Origin: CBFHND01 sp965657085
GTDB lineage: Bacteria > Pseudomonadota > Alphaproteobacteria > Rhodobacterales > Rhodobacteraceae
Reading direction: 5' to 3'
Assembly: GCA_965657085.1 (NCBI GenBank)
Contig: CBFHND010000016.1
Span: 1-64,000 of the forward strand
DNA length: 64,000 nucleotides
How positions within the stretch are numbered: the stretch's first letter is position 1; each line of letters begins with the position of its first letter. Below are positions 18,001-25,671 of this stretch, one piece after another. The notes beneath the pieces are model-generated. The model was not told the DNA's origin. It was given only the letters and a program-made list of their open reading frames with translations, and did not search any database. Position numbers and translations under genes: made by a program.

Positions 18001-20268
18001 CTTATCGATGCACTGGACAATGACACTGATCCGGACGGCGACGCGCTGACCATCGTGGATGCCTCTGTCCCTGCCGAGCAGGGCACCGTGGAAATCCAGG
18101 ACAACAAGGTGCTGTTCACACCGGCGCTGGACTTCGAAGGCATTGCCGAAATCACGTACACCATCGAGGACCCCGACGGGTTGTCCGACACGGCCGTGAT
18201 CGACGTTCTGGTGCGTGACGGTATCGTCACGGGGACGGATGATGGCGAGTTGATCGACGACACCTACATGGGTGATCCCGGCACCGACATGGTCGACAGT
18301 GGCGACAACCAGTTCTCGGATGATCCGCTGGAAGAAGACGATGACATCATCGTTGCAGGCGGCGGCGACGATACGGTTGTGGCCGGTGCTGGCGACGACA
18401 CGGTATCGGGCGGCACAGGTAACGACCGTCTGCACGGTGGTCCCGGTGACGACAGCCTGTCCGGCGACGAAGGCATGGACACCATCAATGGCGGTGCTGG
18501 CGACGACACCATCGATGGCGGTGACGATGACGATGTCATCAATGGTGGCGACGGGTCCGACAGCATCTTTGGCGGTGCGGGCAATGACCTGATCACCTCG
18601 TCCGATCCTGACAACGACACCAAGATCGACAAGGGCTATCCCGGTCTGTTCACCGGCGAAGAGGGCACGCCCGAAGCCGAGAATGAGCGCGACTTTGTCG
18701 ATGGCGGCGCGGGTGACGACACCATCAGCACCGGCGACGACCGCGACACCATCGTGGGCGGCACCGGCGACGATGTGATCGACGGCGGCATCGACGACGA
18801 CGAGATCACCGGCGATGAAGGTGCAGACCGCATCGTGGGCGGTGAAGGCTCGGACGTGATCGAAGGTGGTATCGGCAACGACACCATCTATGCCGGCAAT
18901 GACCCCGACCTCGGCCTCGACTTCCTGAACATCGAAGACGATGGATCAAACGAACTGGGCTTTGGGCCGGACCTGCGCACCGACAACGGGCGCGACACGG
19001 TGTTCGGTGGCGACGGCAACGATGTGATCTTTGGCGCGGACGACGACGACGTGCTTTACGGTGACGAAGGCAACGACTTCATCGACGGCCAGATCGACGA
19101 CGACGACATCTTTGGCGGCATCGGCAATGACACGCTTCTGGGCGGTCAGGGCAAGGACTCCATCGAAGGTGGCGACGGCGCCGACCTGATCGATGGTGGA
19201 CGCAACCAGGACACCATCGATGGCGGTGACGGCAACGACACCATCTTCGGCGACAACGGCAAGGATATCATCCGCGGCGGTGACGGTGACGATGTGATCG
19301 ACGGTGGCACCGGGGATGACCAGTTGTTCGGCGATGCCGGCAACGACGATATCCTTGGGTCGACTGGCGATGACACCATCGAAGGCGGGTCGGGCAACGA
19401 CACCATCGACGGCGGTAACGGCGGCACGGATGTCATGTTCGGCAACGAGGACCGTGACCTGTTCATCAACGTCAGCGCCGGTGAAACCGTCGACGGTGGT
19501 GCCGGTGGTGATGACTTCGACACGCTGGATCTGACCGGGTCTGCACCGAACAACGGTTCGTTGCAGGTGACCTTCACCAACGCGGACAGCAACGGCAACG
19601 GCTTTGACGGCTTCGTCACCTACTTTGACGAAAACGGCGTCGAGGTCGGCACGCTTGAGTTCACCGAGATCGAGGATGTGATCCCCTGCTTCACGCCGGG
19701 CACCCTCATCGCGACCCCGTCGGGCGAGCGCAGGGTCGAGGACCTCGAAGTGGGTGACCGGATCATCACACGCGACAATGGCATCCAGGAAATTCGCTGG
19801 GTTGGCAAACGTGCGATGACCGGGGCCGAACTGGAGCGGGCCGCACACCTCAAGCCGGTGCTGATCCAGCAGGGCGCCTTGGGCAATGGTCTGCCCGAGC
19901 GTGACATGATGGTGTCGCCAAACCACCGCGTGCTGGTGGCCAACGACAAGACGGCGCTCTACTTCGAAGAACGCGAAGTGCTGGTCGCGGCCAAGCACCT
20001 GACCGGGCTGGACGGCGTTGACGTGGTTGATGTGTCGTGGACGACATACATCCACATCATGTTCGAACAGCACGAGGTGATCCTGTCGGATGGCGCCTGG
20101 ACCGAAAGCTTCCAGCCGGGCGAACATTCGCTGGCCGGAATCGGCAATGCACAGCGCAATGAAATCTTCGAGCTCTTCCCCGAGCTGAAGACGCGCGAAG
20201 GCATCGAGGGCTATGCATCGGCCCGCCGGTCGCTGAAAAAGCACGAGGCGAAACTTCTGACGAAGTAA
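15091..20268 (+). CDS. Giant acidic RTX / Ig-like repeat protein with C-terminal Hint domain
   Basis: A 1725-residue Asp/Gly-rich protein, probably surface-located or secreted. In order: an N-terminal beta-sandwich-like region (about 1-155), RTX nonapeptides of the GGxGxDxxx type (about 170-245, 450-500, 640-695), two further beta-rich modules between them, three tandem cadherin/Ig-like repeats (about 764-1043, each with VNLLANDSDPDGD-like and ITYTISDGNGGEDTA-like motifs), a long RTX block (about 1043-1465), and a Hint_2-type domain starting at Cys1533 (CFTPGTLIATPSGE ... SPNHRVLV ... HEVILSDGAWTESF). RTX repeats bind calcium and usually mark type I secretion, but no ABC/MFP genes are in the window. 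The Hint domain lacks a terminal His-Asn. ATG 15091 follows AGGAG by 9 bases. Confidence 0.88.
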   Translation: MTKFIDFNDLATGTVVDNEYTSQGVTISATGGSNKAMIFDTANPTGGDNDLSTTNLGKALIISEDGDSSDPDDNGGGGTFTFMFDDPSDINRLSFLDLEEGAWVRFYDAAGNEITSVTVSATGDNGQAIVDFDVSGVTRMEVELKGSGAIDNLVYDTTSGLDGVVEGDNDANLIDAVYDEDPDGDCIDAGDAVLPGEGPNDDIVDALGGDDTVLAGAADDDVYAGSGNDSVDGGAGDDLIYGDSNYDGPNAGSTERESFEWDLAGVSDGGDLNGFTQNTGNVDVTFSILSESNGVDTEFSNDDQNVQNLDADGNPVNDNSSLDSLLGGSGKSADYQLAFSNAVEDVSFRVNDIDGDGVVRITAYDADDNPITVFLEGGENLTLLDTDGVAGNDTADSNGGYLDDDSEEYSLLVSIPGPVSRIVIEHDQDGGSNSGINITDVYYDAPVVDDGPAGDDTLDGGSGDDTIFGEEGNDVLMGGSGNDSLVGGEGDDLVVGDDGLGCLSRDDLFETRAQDISNIVLYFETDLDGEIDYSVKIDGFPDSGTSTFISNDLDDYFDQMLAYVYDENPDLAGASITAGVSIKGGVEDTKFYAVSGDTNGPLPDVGPTDNTGPGNDLELEYSDFFATYDPDAVTPPTTSDGFDDTLVGGEGNDTLVGECGNDVLTGGAGADTVLGGADSDTIFGGAGDVVDGGSGGFDVDPTLNTDYDVLDLTGQGSYVLEDVTPDGNGNGFNGTVVFVDGSGNPTGETLVFTEIEEIIGDELNRDPDAVDDSDTTDEDTSITVNLLANDSDPDGDMLTVTSATVPSDQGSLIDNGDGTVTFTPAPDFNGEATITYTISDGNGGEDTAKHVIDVTPVNDAPVANDDTDTTDEDTPVTIDVLANDTDVDGDTLTITDASVPVAQGTVDIVGNKLVFTPADDFVGEATISYTISDGNGGEDSADVTVTVNNVNEGPDAVDDDGGEVLVGNSVLIDALDNDTDPDGDALTIVDASVPAEQGTVEIQDNKVLFTPALDFEGIAEITYTIEDPDGLSDTAVIDVLVRDGIVTGTDDGELIDDTYMGDPGTDMVDSGDNQFSDDPLEEDDDIIVAGGGDDTVVAGAGDDTVSGGTGNDRLHGGPGDDSLSGDEGMDTINGGAGDDTIDGGDDDDVINGGDGSDSIFGGAGNDLITSSDPDNDTKIDKGYPGLFTGEEGTPEAENERDFVDGGAGDDTISTGDDRDTIVGGTGDDVIDGGIDDDEITGDEGADRIVGGEGSDVIEGGIGNDTIYAGNDPDLGLDFLNIEDDGSNELGFGPDLRTDNGRDTVFGGDGNDVIFGADDDDVLYGDEGNDFIDGQIDDDDIFGGIGNDTLLGGQGKDSIEGGDGADLIDGGRNQDTIDGGDGNDTIFGDNGKDIIRGGDGDDVIDGGTGDDQLFGDAGNDDILGSTGDDTIEGGSGNDTIDGGNGGTDVMFGNEDRDLFINVSAGETVDGGAGGDDFDTLDLTGSAPNNGSLQVTFTNADSNGNGFDGFVTYFDENGVEVGTLEFTEIEDVIPCFTPGTLIATPSGERRVEDLEVGDRIITRDNGIQEIRWVGKRAMTGAELERAAHLKPVLIQQGALGNGLPERDMMVSPNHRVLVANDKTALYFEEREVLVAAKHLTGLDGVDVVDVSWTTYIHIMFEQHEVILSDGAWTESFQPGEHSLAGIGNAQRNEIFELFPELKTREGIEGYASARRSLKKHEAKLLTK

Positions 20269-20298
20269 GCGCAAAGCGCCTACCCAATATGCAGCTTT

Positions 20299-20322
20299 CC
20301 CGCGCGAGGCGATTCGCGCGGG
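20299..20322. terminator. Perfect 9-bp hairpin behind the giant RTX gene
   Basis: CCCGCGCGA (20299-20307) and TCGCGCGGG (20314-20322) form a perfect 9-bp stem with a 6-nt loop, 30 bases after the stop. There is no T-tract on either strand, so it may be a weak or Rho-assisted terminator or an mRNA 3'-end stabiliser. The rest of the 289-nt gap before the second RTX gene shows no gene. Confidence 0.5.
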
Positions 20323-20557
20323 ACGGGAAAACGGTGCAGGGGGCTGCATCGTTTTCTGCGTTCAAAGCATGGAAACCGGCGACATTGTTCTCAGACTGGA
20401 AACGGTGATGCGGTCAAATGGCATGAATTTGCGCCATTTTAACCGTATGGGGAGTTCCTGACCGGTTTCCCCGCCAAATCGCCTACAACTTGCGCTAGTT
20501 ATGCTTCATATCCGCCGGAAAATGTGGGGATGACGTATTCGTAAAAGGTGAGCTGCC

Positions 20558-22417
20558 ATGGCTGTAATCAACGGTACTTCGAACAACGACACTTTGCCCG
20601 GAACCAATGACAACGACACGATCACCGCACTTGGTGGTCAGGATGTCGTGTCAGGTGAGGGGGGTGATGATGTCATCGATGGTGGTGATGGCAATGATCT
20701 GCTGTTTGGTGACGTGGGCGAGGGCACGGCACCCGGCAACGACGCTACGCCCCTGTTCCTGAGCAATTCCAATTTTGTCTCGGAAACCTATTCGGGCAAC
20801 AACGCCAGCGCTGGCGATTCCGCCGTGTACCGCAATGTGGCGCAACTGGAAGATGGCACCCAGGTCTGGGGGCGTCTGGTTCTGGTGTCCAAAAGCGATT
20901 CACGCCTGACGGTGGACATGTCCGGCGGCACCGGCTCGGAAATCCTGATGAACGGGCGCGGCACGGGTGATACGGCCGATTTCCGCTTTGAATTCTTCGA
21001 CCCGACCACGGGCGACCCGGTTGCTTTGAACTCGGTGGCGACGTTCAATGACCTGGACCGCAACAGTTCGGTCACCGACCGCGAGGCGGTCACCCTGCAG
21101 GCCAGCAGCTTTTCCGCCTTTGGCGTATCCTCGGACACATCGCTGGACGTCACCACCGGCGCGGGCACTGTCACTGCGGCAGGCACCGAAGGCAATTCGC
21201 CGTCTGATCAGGACGCATGGTTCAGCGCGGAATTCGAAAACCGCACGTTTATCGAATTCACGCTGGAAGCGCGCAGCACCAATTCGGGCTTCACGTTCTC
21301 GGGCGATCTGATCGACGACGCGGTTGTTACCCCCATCGAGGCGGGCGATGACACCATCGAAGGCGGGTCCGGGCAGGACACGATCTTTGGTCAGGGCGGC
21401 GATGACAGCCTGTCGGGCGGCCAGGGCGACGACAGCATCGACGGCGGAGAAGGTTCGGACACGCTGGAAGGCGGGCAGGGACAGGATCAGCTGTTCGGCG
21501 GTGCGGGCGAGGACACGATCACCGGCGGCGAAGGCAACGACAGCGCCTTCGGCGGCGACGGATCGGACCTGATCGTATCTGGCGCGGGCAACGATTTCGC
21601 CGATGGCGGTCAGGCCAGCGACCGTTTCACCTTTGATGCCGCTGGCAACCACACCATCGTCGGCGGTGAAGATGCCGATGGCAGTGACATCGACATTCTG
21701 GACCTGTCGGGCCAACGCACGAACATCATCCAGACCGGGCCGGAATCGGGCCGCGTCGAGTTTCTGGACGAGAATGGCAACATCACCGGCCGGATGGACT
21801 ATTCCGAGATCGAACAGGTCATCATCTGTTTCACCCCCGGCACCCGCATCGCCACGCAGCGCGGTGAAGTGGCGGTGGAAAGCCTGCTGGCGGGCGACAA
21901 GGTCTTTACCCGCGACAACGGCATTCAGCCTGTGCGCTGGGTGGGGCGGCGCGATCTGGGCGCGCAGGATCTGGCGGCCACGCCCGAATTCAACCCGGTG
22001 ATGATCCGGCAGGGGGCCTTGGGCAAGGGTTTGCCCGAACGCGACATGCTGGTCAGCCCCAACCACCGGATGCTTTTGACCTCCGATCTGGCCGAGATCA
22101 TGTTCGAAGAACGTGAAGTGCTGGTCGCGGCCAAGCATCTGACGGGCCTTGAAGGGGTCGATCAGGTTGCGGCAACCGGTGTCAGCTATGTGCACCTGAT
22201 GTTCGACTATCACGAGGTCATTCTGGCCGATGGTGCATGGACGGAAAGCTTCCAGCCCGGCGATCACTCGATGAAGGGCATCGGCGCGGAACAACGGTCG
22301 GAAATCCTGTCGCTGTTCCCTGAACTCGAAACCCTTGCCGGGATCGAGGACTATTCAGCGGCGCGCCGGTCGCTCAAGGGCTTTGAGGCGCGGCTTTTGA
22401 CAGATCAGTTGCGTTGA
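20558..22417 (+). CDS. RTX repeat protein with C-terminal Hint domain
   Basis: A 619-residue protein, probably exported. Order: a short N-terminal RTX block (residues about 5-50), a beta-rich module of roughly 200 residues (about 65-260), a second RTX block (about 262-350), and a Hint_2-type domain from Cys424 (CFTPGTRIATQRGEVAVE ... SPNHRMLL ... HEVILADGAWTESF). Its Hint domain aligns by eye almost continuously with that of the 1725-residue protein upstream, so the two are paralogues with different N-terminal cargo. GGTGAG precedes the ATG at 20558. The 3' end overlaps the convergent nucleotidyltransferase gene by 13 bp. Function unknown. Confidence 0.88.
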   Translation: MAVINGTSNNDTLPGTNDNDTITALGGQDVVSGEGGDDVIDGGDGNDLLFGDVGEGTAPGNDATPLFLSNSNFVSETYSGNNASAGDSAVYRNVAQLEDGTQVWGRLVLVSKSDSRLTVDMSGGTGSEILMNGRGTGDTADFRFEFFDPTTGDPVALNSVATFNDLDRNSSVTDREAVTLQASSFSAFGVSSDTSLDVTTGAGTVTAAGTEGNSPSDQDAWFSAEFENRTFIEFTLEARSTNSGFTFSGDLIDDAVVTPIEAGDDTIEGGSGQDTIFGQGGDDSLSGGQGDDSIDGGEGSDTLEGGQGQDQLFGGAGEDTITGGEGNDSAFGGDGSDLIVSGAGNDFADGGQASDRFTFDAAGNHTIVGGEDADGSDIDILDLSGQRTNIIQTGPESGRVEFLDENGNITGRMDYSEIEQVIICFTPGTRIATQRGEVAVESLLAGDKVFTRDNGIQPVRWVGRRDLGAQDLAATPEFNPVMIRQGALGKGLPERDMLVSPNHRMLLTSDLAEIMFEEREVLVAAKHLTGLEGVDQVAATGVSYVHLMFDYHEVILADGAWTESFQPGDHSMKGIGAEQRSEILSLFPELETLAGIEDYSAARRSLKGFEARLLTDQLR

Positions 22418-23022
22418 GCCGCACGCCATGCGGCCCAGTCTTCGGGCGTATCCAGATCATTGCGCGCGCGTGTGCCGGGCAGGGTGACAAGGTGCACCCG
22501 GTCGCCTGCAGCCGCGACCACTTCGTGCCCGCCACCATCGCCTGACAGGCTCTGAAACGCACCGAAAAGCGGTGCGGCAAAGACGATGGGATGGCCCGGC
22601 GCGCCGTCCTCGGTGGTGCCGCGCCAGATCAGTGTTTCGCTGTCCGGATCGACCGCCGACAAGACCGTGCGCAGATCGTCGGCGGTCAAATCGGGCAAAT
22701 CCGCCAAAAGCAGCATCGCGGCGGGCGTCCCGGCTGGCAGGGCGGCAAAGGCGGCCTTGAGCGAATGGGGCATGCCAAGGGCTGCATCCGGCACCACGAC
22801 GCGCTGCACATTGCAACCGTCCAATGCGTCGTGCCTTGGATGAGGTGGCGGCGGCAAGGCGACGCAGACCGTTTTTGACACCTCCAGCGCCATGTCCGCC
22901 TGTCGGCGGATCAGCGGCGCGCCGTCCACATCTTCCATCAGCTTGTCGCGCCCGCGCATGCGCGCGGACTGACCGGCGGCCAGCAGGATGATCGGGATGC
23001 TTTGGGCGGGGCGGTGGGTCAT
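22405..23022 (-). CDS. MobA-like NTP transferase (molybdenum cofactor nucleotidyltransferase type)
   Basis: A 205-residue cytoplasmic nucleotidyltransferase. LLAAGQSARMRGRDKLM is the glycine-rich nucleotide loop of the MobA/MocA family, LLLADLPDLTADDL supplies the metal-binding Asp region, and GAPGHPIVF is conserved late in the fold. The pattern is closest to MocA-type enzymes that add CMP or GMP to molybdopterin. It lies 12 bases downstream of an FAD/GcvT dehydrogenase on the same strand; there is no molybdoenzyme in the window, so the physiological partner is not evident. Confidence 0.78.
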   Translation of the reverse strand: MTHRPAQSIPIILLAAGQSARMRGRDKLMEDVDGAPLIRRQADMALEVSKTVCVALPPPPHPRHDALDGCNVQRVVVPDAALGMPHSLKAAFAALPAGTPAAMLLLADLPDLTADDLRTVLSAVDPDSETLIWRGTTEDGAPGHPIVFAAPLFGAFQSLSGDGGGHEVVAAAGDRVHLVTLPGTRARNDLDTPEDWAAWRAAQRN

Positions 23023-23034
23023 GCCCCACCTTAC

Positions 23035-25452
23035 CTAGCCGCGCATGCGGGCGCCATCGGGATCAAACGGCGTTTCGGTGACCACCTGCGCCGGGCGCAT
23101 CTGGCCAAGGATCTCGATCTCGACGGCGAGACCTTCGGCAATGCGGTCACTGGGCAGGAACCCAAGTGCGACGGATTGCCCGGAATGGTGCGAATAGCCG
23201 CCCGAGGTGCAAAAGCCCACGACCGCACCGTCCAGCCATATCGGCTCATAGCCCTGCACATCCGCGTCGTCTGCTTCCACGACAAAGGCCACCAGCTTGC
23301 GCGCGGTGCCATTGGCGCGTTCGGCCTCCGCCGCCGCACGACCGATGAAGTCCGTGTTCTTCTTGAAGCTGATGAACCGATCAAGCCCGGTTTCCGCCGC
23401 CGTGTAGTCCGGCGAGAATTCTGACAGCCAGGAGCCGAAGAACTTGTCAAGCCGCAGCGACATCATCGCCCGCATCCCGAAGGGGACCATGCCGTGCGCT
23501 TGCCCCGCGTTCCACAGGGTCCACCACAGCGCGCGCTGGCCCATGGGATCGCAATAAATCTCGAACCCCAGGTCGCCGGTATAGCTGACCCGCTGCACGA
23601 TGCAGTCGGTCATGCCCACGGTCATGCGCGCCACGTCGAGGAATTTCATCTCTGACACATCCGTCAGGGTACAGGCGGCCAGCACCTCGCGCGCCTTTGG
23701 GCCCGCGATCTGAAAGCCGTTGCGCTGGTCCGAGATGTTGTCGACCGTCACGCCATCCTCAAGGTTTTGAAGGAACCAGCGGTAGTGATAGGCTTGGCTG
23801 CCGTAGGAGGCGGTCAGCTGGAATTCCTCCTCCGACAGGCAGGACATGGTGAAATCACCGATCAGCTTACCCTTGGGCGACAACATCGGCGTGAGGCTGA
23901 GCCGCCCCGGCTGTGGCACACGGCCTGCCATGATCCGGTCCAGCCACGCACGCGCCTTGGGGCCCTTCACAAGGTATTTGCCAAAGTTGTGCACCTCGTT
24001 GATGCCCACGCCCGCACGCACGCCGCGCACCTCGCGGCCCGTGGCGGCAAAGGCGTCCGAGCGGCGGAAGGACGGCGTCTCATAGGTCGGCTCACCGTCT
24101 TGGGCAAAGTAGTTGGCCACTTCCAACCCGAACTGGTGGCCCCAGACCGCGCCCATGTCGGAAAAGATATCGTACATCGGCGTGGTGCGGTTGGGACGTG
24201 CAGCGGGCAATTCTTCGTTGGGGTAGGCTACGGAAAAGCGTTTCTGATAGTTCTCGATAACCTTGGGCAGAGTGTAGCCGGGGCTGATCCAGTCACCGAA
24301 ACGCGCCACGTCCATGGCCGTCACATCGCGCTCCGGTTCGCCCTCGACCATCCATTGCGCCAGCATCAGGCCCACGCCGCCGCCTTGGCTGAAGCCCGCC
24401 ATGACCCCGCAGGCGGACCAGTAGTTGCGCATCCCCGGCACCGGACCCACCAGCGGATTGCCGTCGGGGGCGAAGGTGAAGGGGCCGTGGATCACGTTCT
24501 TGACGCCCGCCTGTTCCAGTGCGGGGAAGCGGTTGTAGGCAAATGCAATGCTGTCCTCGATCTTGTCGAAATCATCGGCCAGCAGTTCCTGTCCGAAAGA
24601 CCACGCTGTGCCGCCCACGGCCCATGGGCGGCAGGTCTGTTCGTAAAAGCCGATGCACAGGCCCTTGCCCTCGGCCCGCAGATAGCTTTCCCCGGCGGGG
24701 TCCATCACATGCGGGTGTTCGGTGCCACTGGCCAGCATCTCGGCCACCAGCGGCACTTCTTCGGTGATCAGGTACTGGTGTTCCATCGGGTGTAGCGGGA
24801 AATAGACGCCAGCCATCGCGCCCACTTCGCGCGCCCAGAGGCCGCCGGCGTTGACAACGTGTTCGGCGTGGATCGTGCCCTTGTCGGTGACAACGTCCCA
24901 TGTGCCATCGGCGCGCTGGTTGGTTTCGCGCACCATCGTGTGGGTGTAAATCTCGGCCCCGCCCATGCGCGCGGCCTTGGCGTAGGCGTGGGTGGTCCCG
25001 GACGGATCAAGGTGGCCATCAAGCGGATCGTAAAGCGCGCCGATAATGCCATCGGTGTTGGTGACGGGCGCGATCTTCTTGATCTCTTCGGGTCCGACAA
25101 TTTCGGTCTCCAACCCCATGAAGCGGTGCTTGGCCCGTTCGGCCAGCAGCATGTCGAACCGGTCCTGATTGTCGGCCAGCGTCACACCACCCACGTGATG
25201 CAGCCCGCAGGACATGCCGGTGATCTCTTCGAGTTCCTTGTAAAGCCGGATGGTATAGCCCTGAAGGGCGGCCATGTTGGTGTCGCCGTTGAGCGTGTGA
25301 AACCCGCCCGCCGCGTGCCATGTGCTGCCTGAGGTCAGTTCCGACCGTTCCAGCAAGATGACATCGGACCAGCCCAGCTTGGTCAGGTGATAGAGTACCG
25401 AGGCGCCGACAACGCCGCCTCCGATGATGGCAACTCGGGTGGTGGTTTTCAT
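23035..25452 (-). CDS. FAD-dependent oxidoreductase with aminomethyltransferase domain (dimethylglycine/sarcosine dehydrogenase-like)
   Basis: An 805-residue two-part enzyme. Residues 1-370 are a D-amino-acid-oxidase-type FAD fold (VAIIGGGVVGASVLYHL dinucleotide motif; ELTSGSTWHAAGG matching the covalent-flavin region of dimethylglycine dehydrogenase). After a linker comes a GcvT-like tetrahydrofolate-binding domain (RGVRAGVGINEVHNFGKYLV ... SYTGDLGFEIY ... GMRAMMSLRLDK) and a GcvT C-terminal barrel. Such enzymes oxidatively demethylate N-methylated glycines and pass the methyl group to tetrahydrofolate. Divergent from a close paralogue 220 bases away; the exact substrate is inferred only at family level. 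Confidence 0.85.
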   Translation of the reverse strand: MKTTTRVAIIGGGVVGASVLYHLTKLGWSDVILLERSELTSGSTWHAAGGFHTLNGDTNMAALQGYTIRLYKELEEITGMSCGLHHVGGVTLADNQDRFDMLLAERAKHRFMGLETEIVGPEEIKKIAPVTNTDGIIGALYDPLDGHLDPSGTTHAYAKAARMGGAEIYTHTMVRETNQRADGTWDVVTDKGTIHAEHVVNAGGLWAREVGAMAGVYFPLHPMEHQYLITEEVPLVAEMLASGTEHPHVMDPAGESYLRAEGKGLCIGFYEQTCRPWAVGGTAWSFGQELLADDFDKIEDSIAFAYNRFPALEQAGVKNVIHGPFTFAPDGNPLVGPVPGMRNYWSACGVMAGFSQGGGVGLMLAQWMVEGEPERDVTAMDVARFGDWISPGYTLPKVIENYQKRFSVAYPNEELPAARPNRTTPMYDIFSDMGAVWGHQFGLEVANYFAQDGEPTYETPSFRRSDAFAATGREVRGVRAGVGINEVHNFGKYLVKGPKARAWLDRIMAGRVPQPGRLSLTPMLSPKGKLIGDFTMSCLSEEEFQLTASYGSQAYHYRWFLQNLEDGVTVDNISDQRNGFQIAGPKAREVLAACTLTDVSEMKFLDVARMTVGMTDCIVQRVSYTGDLGFEIYCDPMGQRALWWTLWNAGQAHGMVPFGMRAMMSLRLDKFFGSWLSEFSPDYTAAETGLDRFISFKKNTDFIGRAAAEAERANGTARKLVAFVVEADDADVQGYEPIWLDGAVVGFCTSGGYSHHSGQSVALGFLPSDRIAEGLAVEIEILGQMRPAQVVTETPFDPDGARMRG

Positions 25453-25492
25453 GGATCATCCCCTTTGCTTGGGCGGCGAACCGGCCCTTCGG

Positions 25493-25517
25493 GGAGAGTT
25501 TATTTGGCAAGATGAAG
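25493..25517 (+). repeat. Dispersed intergenic repeat, copy 1
   Basis: Contains the core GAGTTTATTTGGCAAGATGA followed by AG, found again in reverse orientation at 43482-43506 and in diverged form at 61634-61657. Here it lies in the divergent promoter region of the two dehydrogenase genes. Confidence 0.7.
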
Positions 25518-25671
25518 TGGACGGATGTGCGTATGCGACGGATGCTGTCGCGTTCAGATGATTGGGCGGAAATGGCGATGAAACGACAAGGAATGTCGTG
25601 GCTTGGCTATTCGCGGCAGGCGGATAGGCGCAGGGTGGGCGCAACGGTTAACTGGAACAGGCTCAATCTTC

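Noticed and set aside
18300..19440. Regularly spaced repeats that could be mistaken for a CRISPR array
   Set aside because: They are in-frame RTX nonapeptide codons (GGxGxD) with coding periodicity of 27 bases and no unique spacers.
18946..20349. A 467-codon minus-strand frame across the end of the RTX gene (and a similar one at 15292-16368)
   Set aside because: Antisense of Asp/Gly-rich repeats gives Val/Ile/Arg-rich shadows; no start signal or motif.
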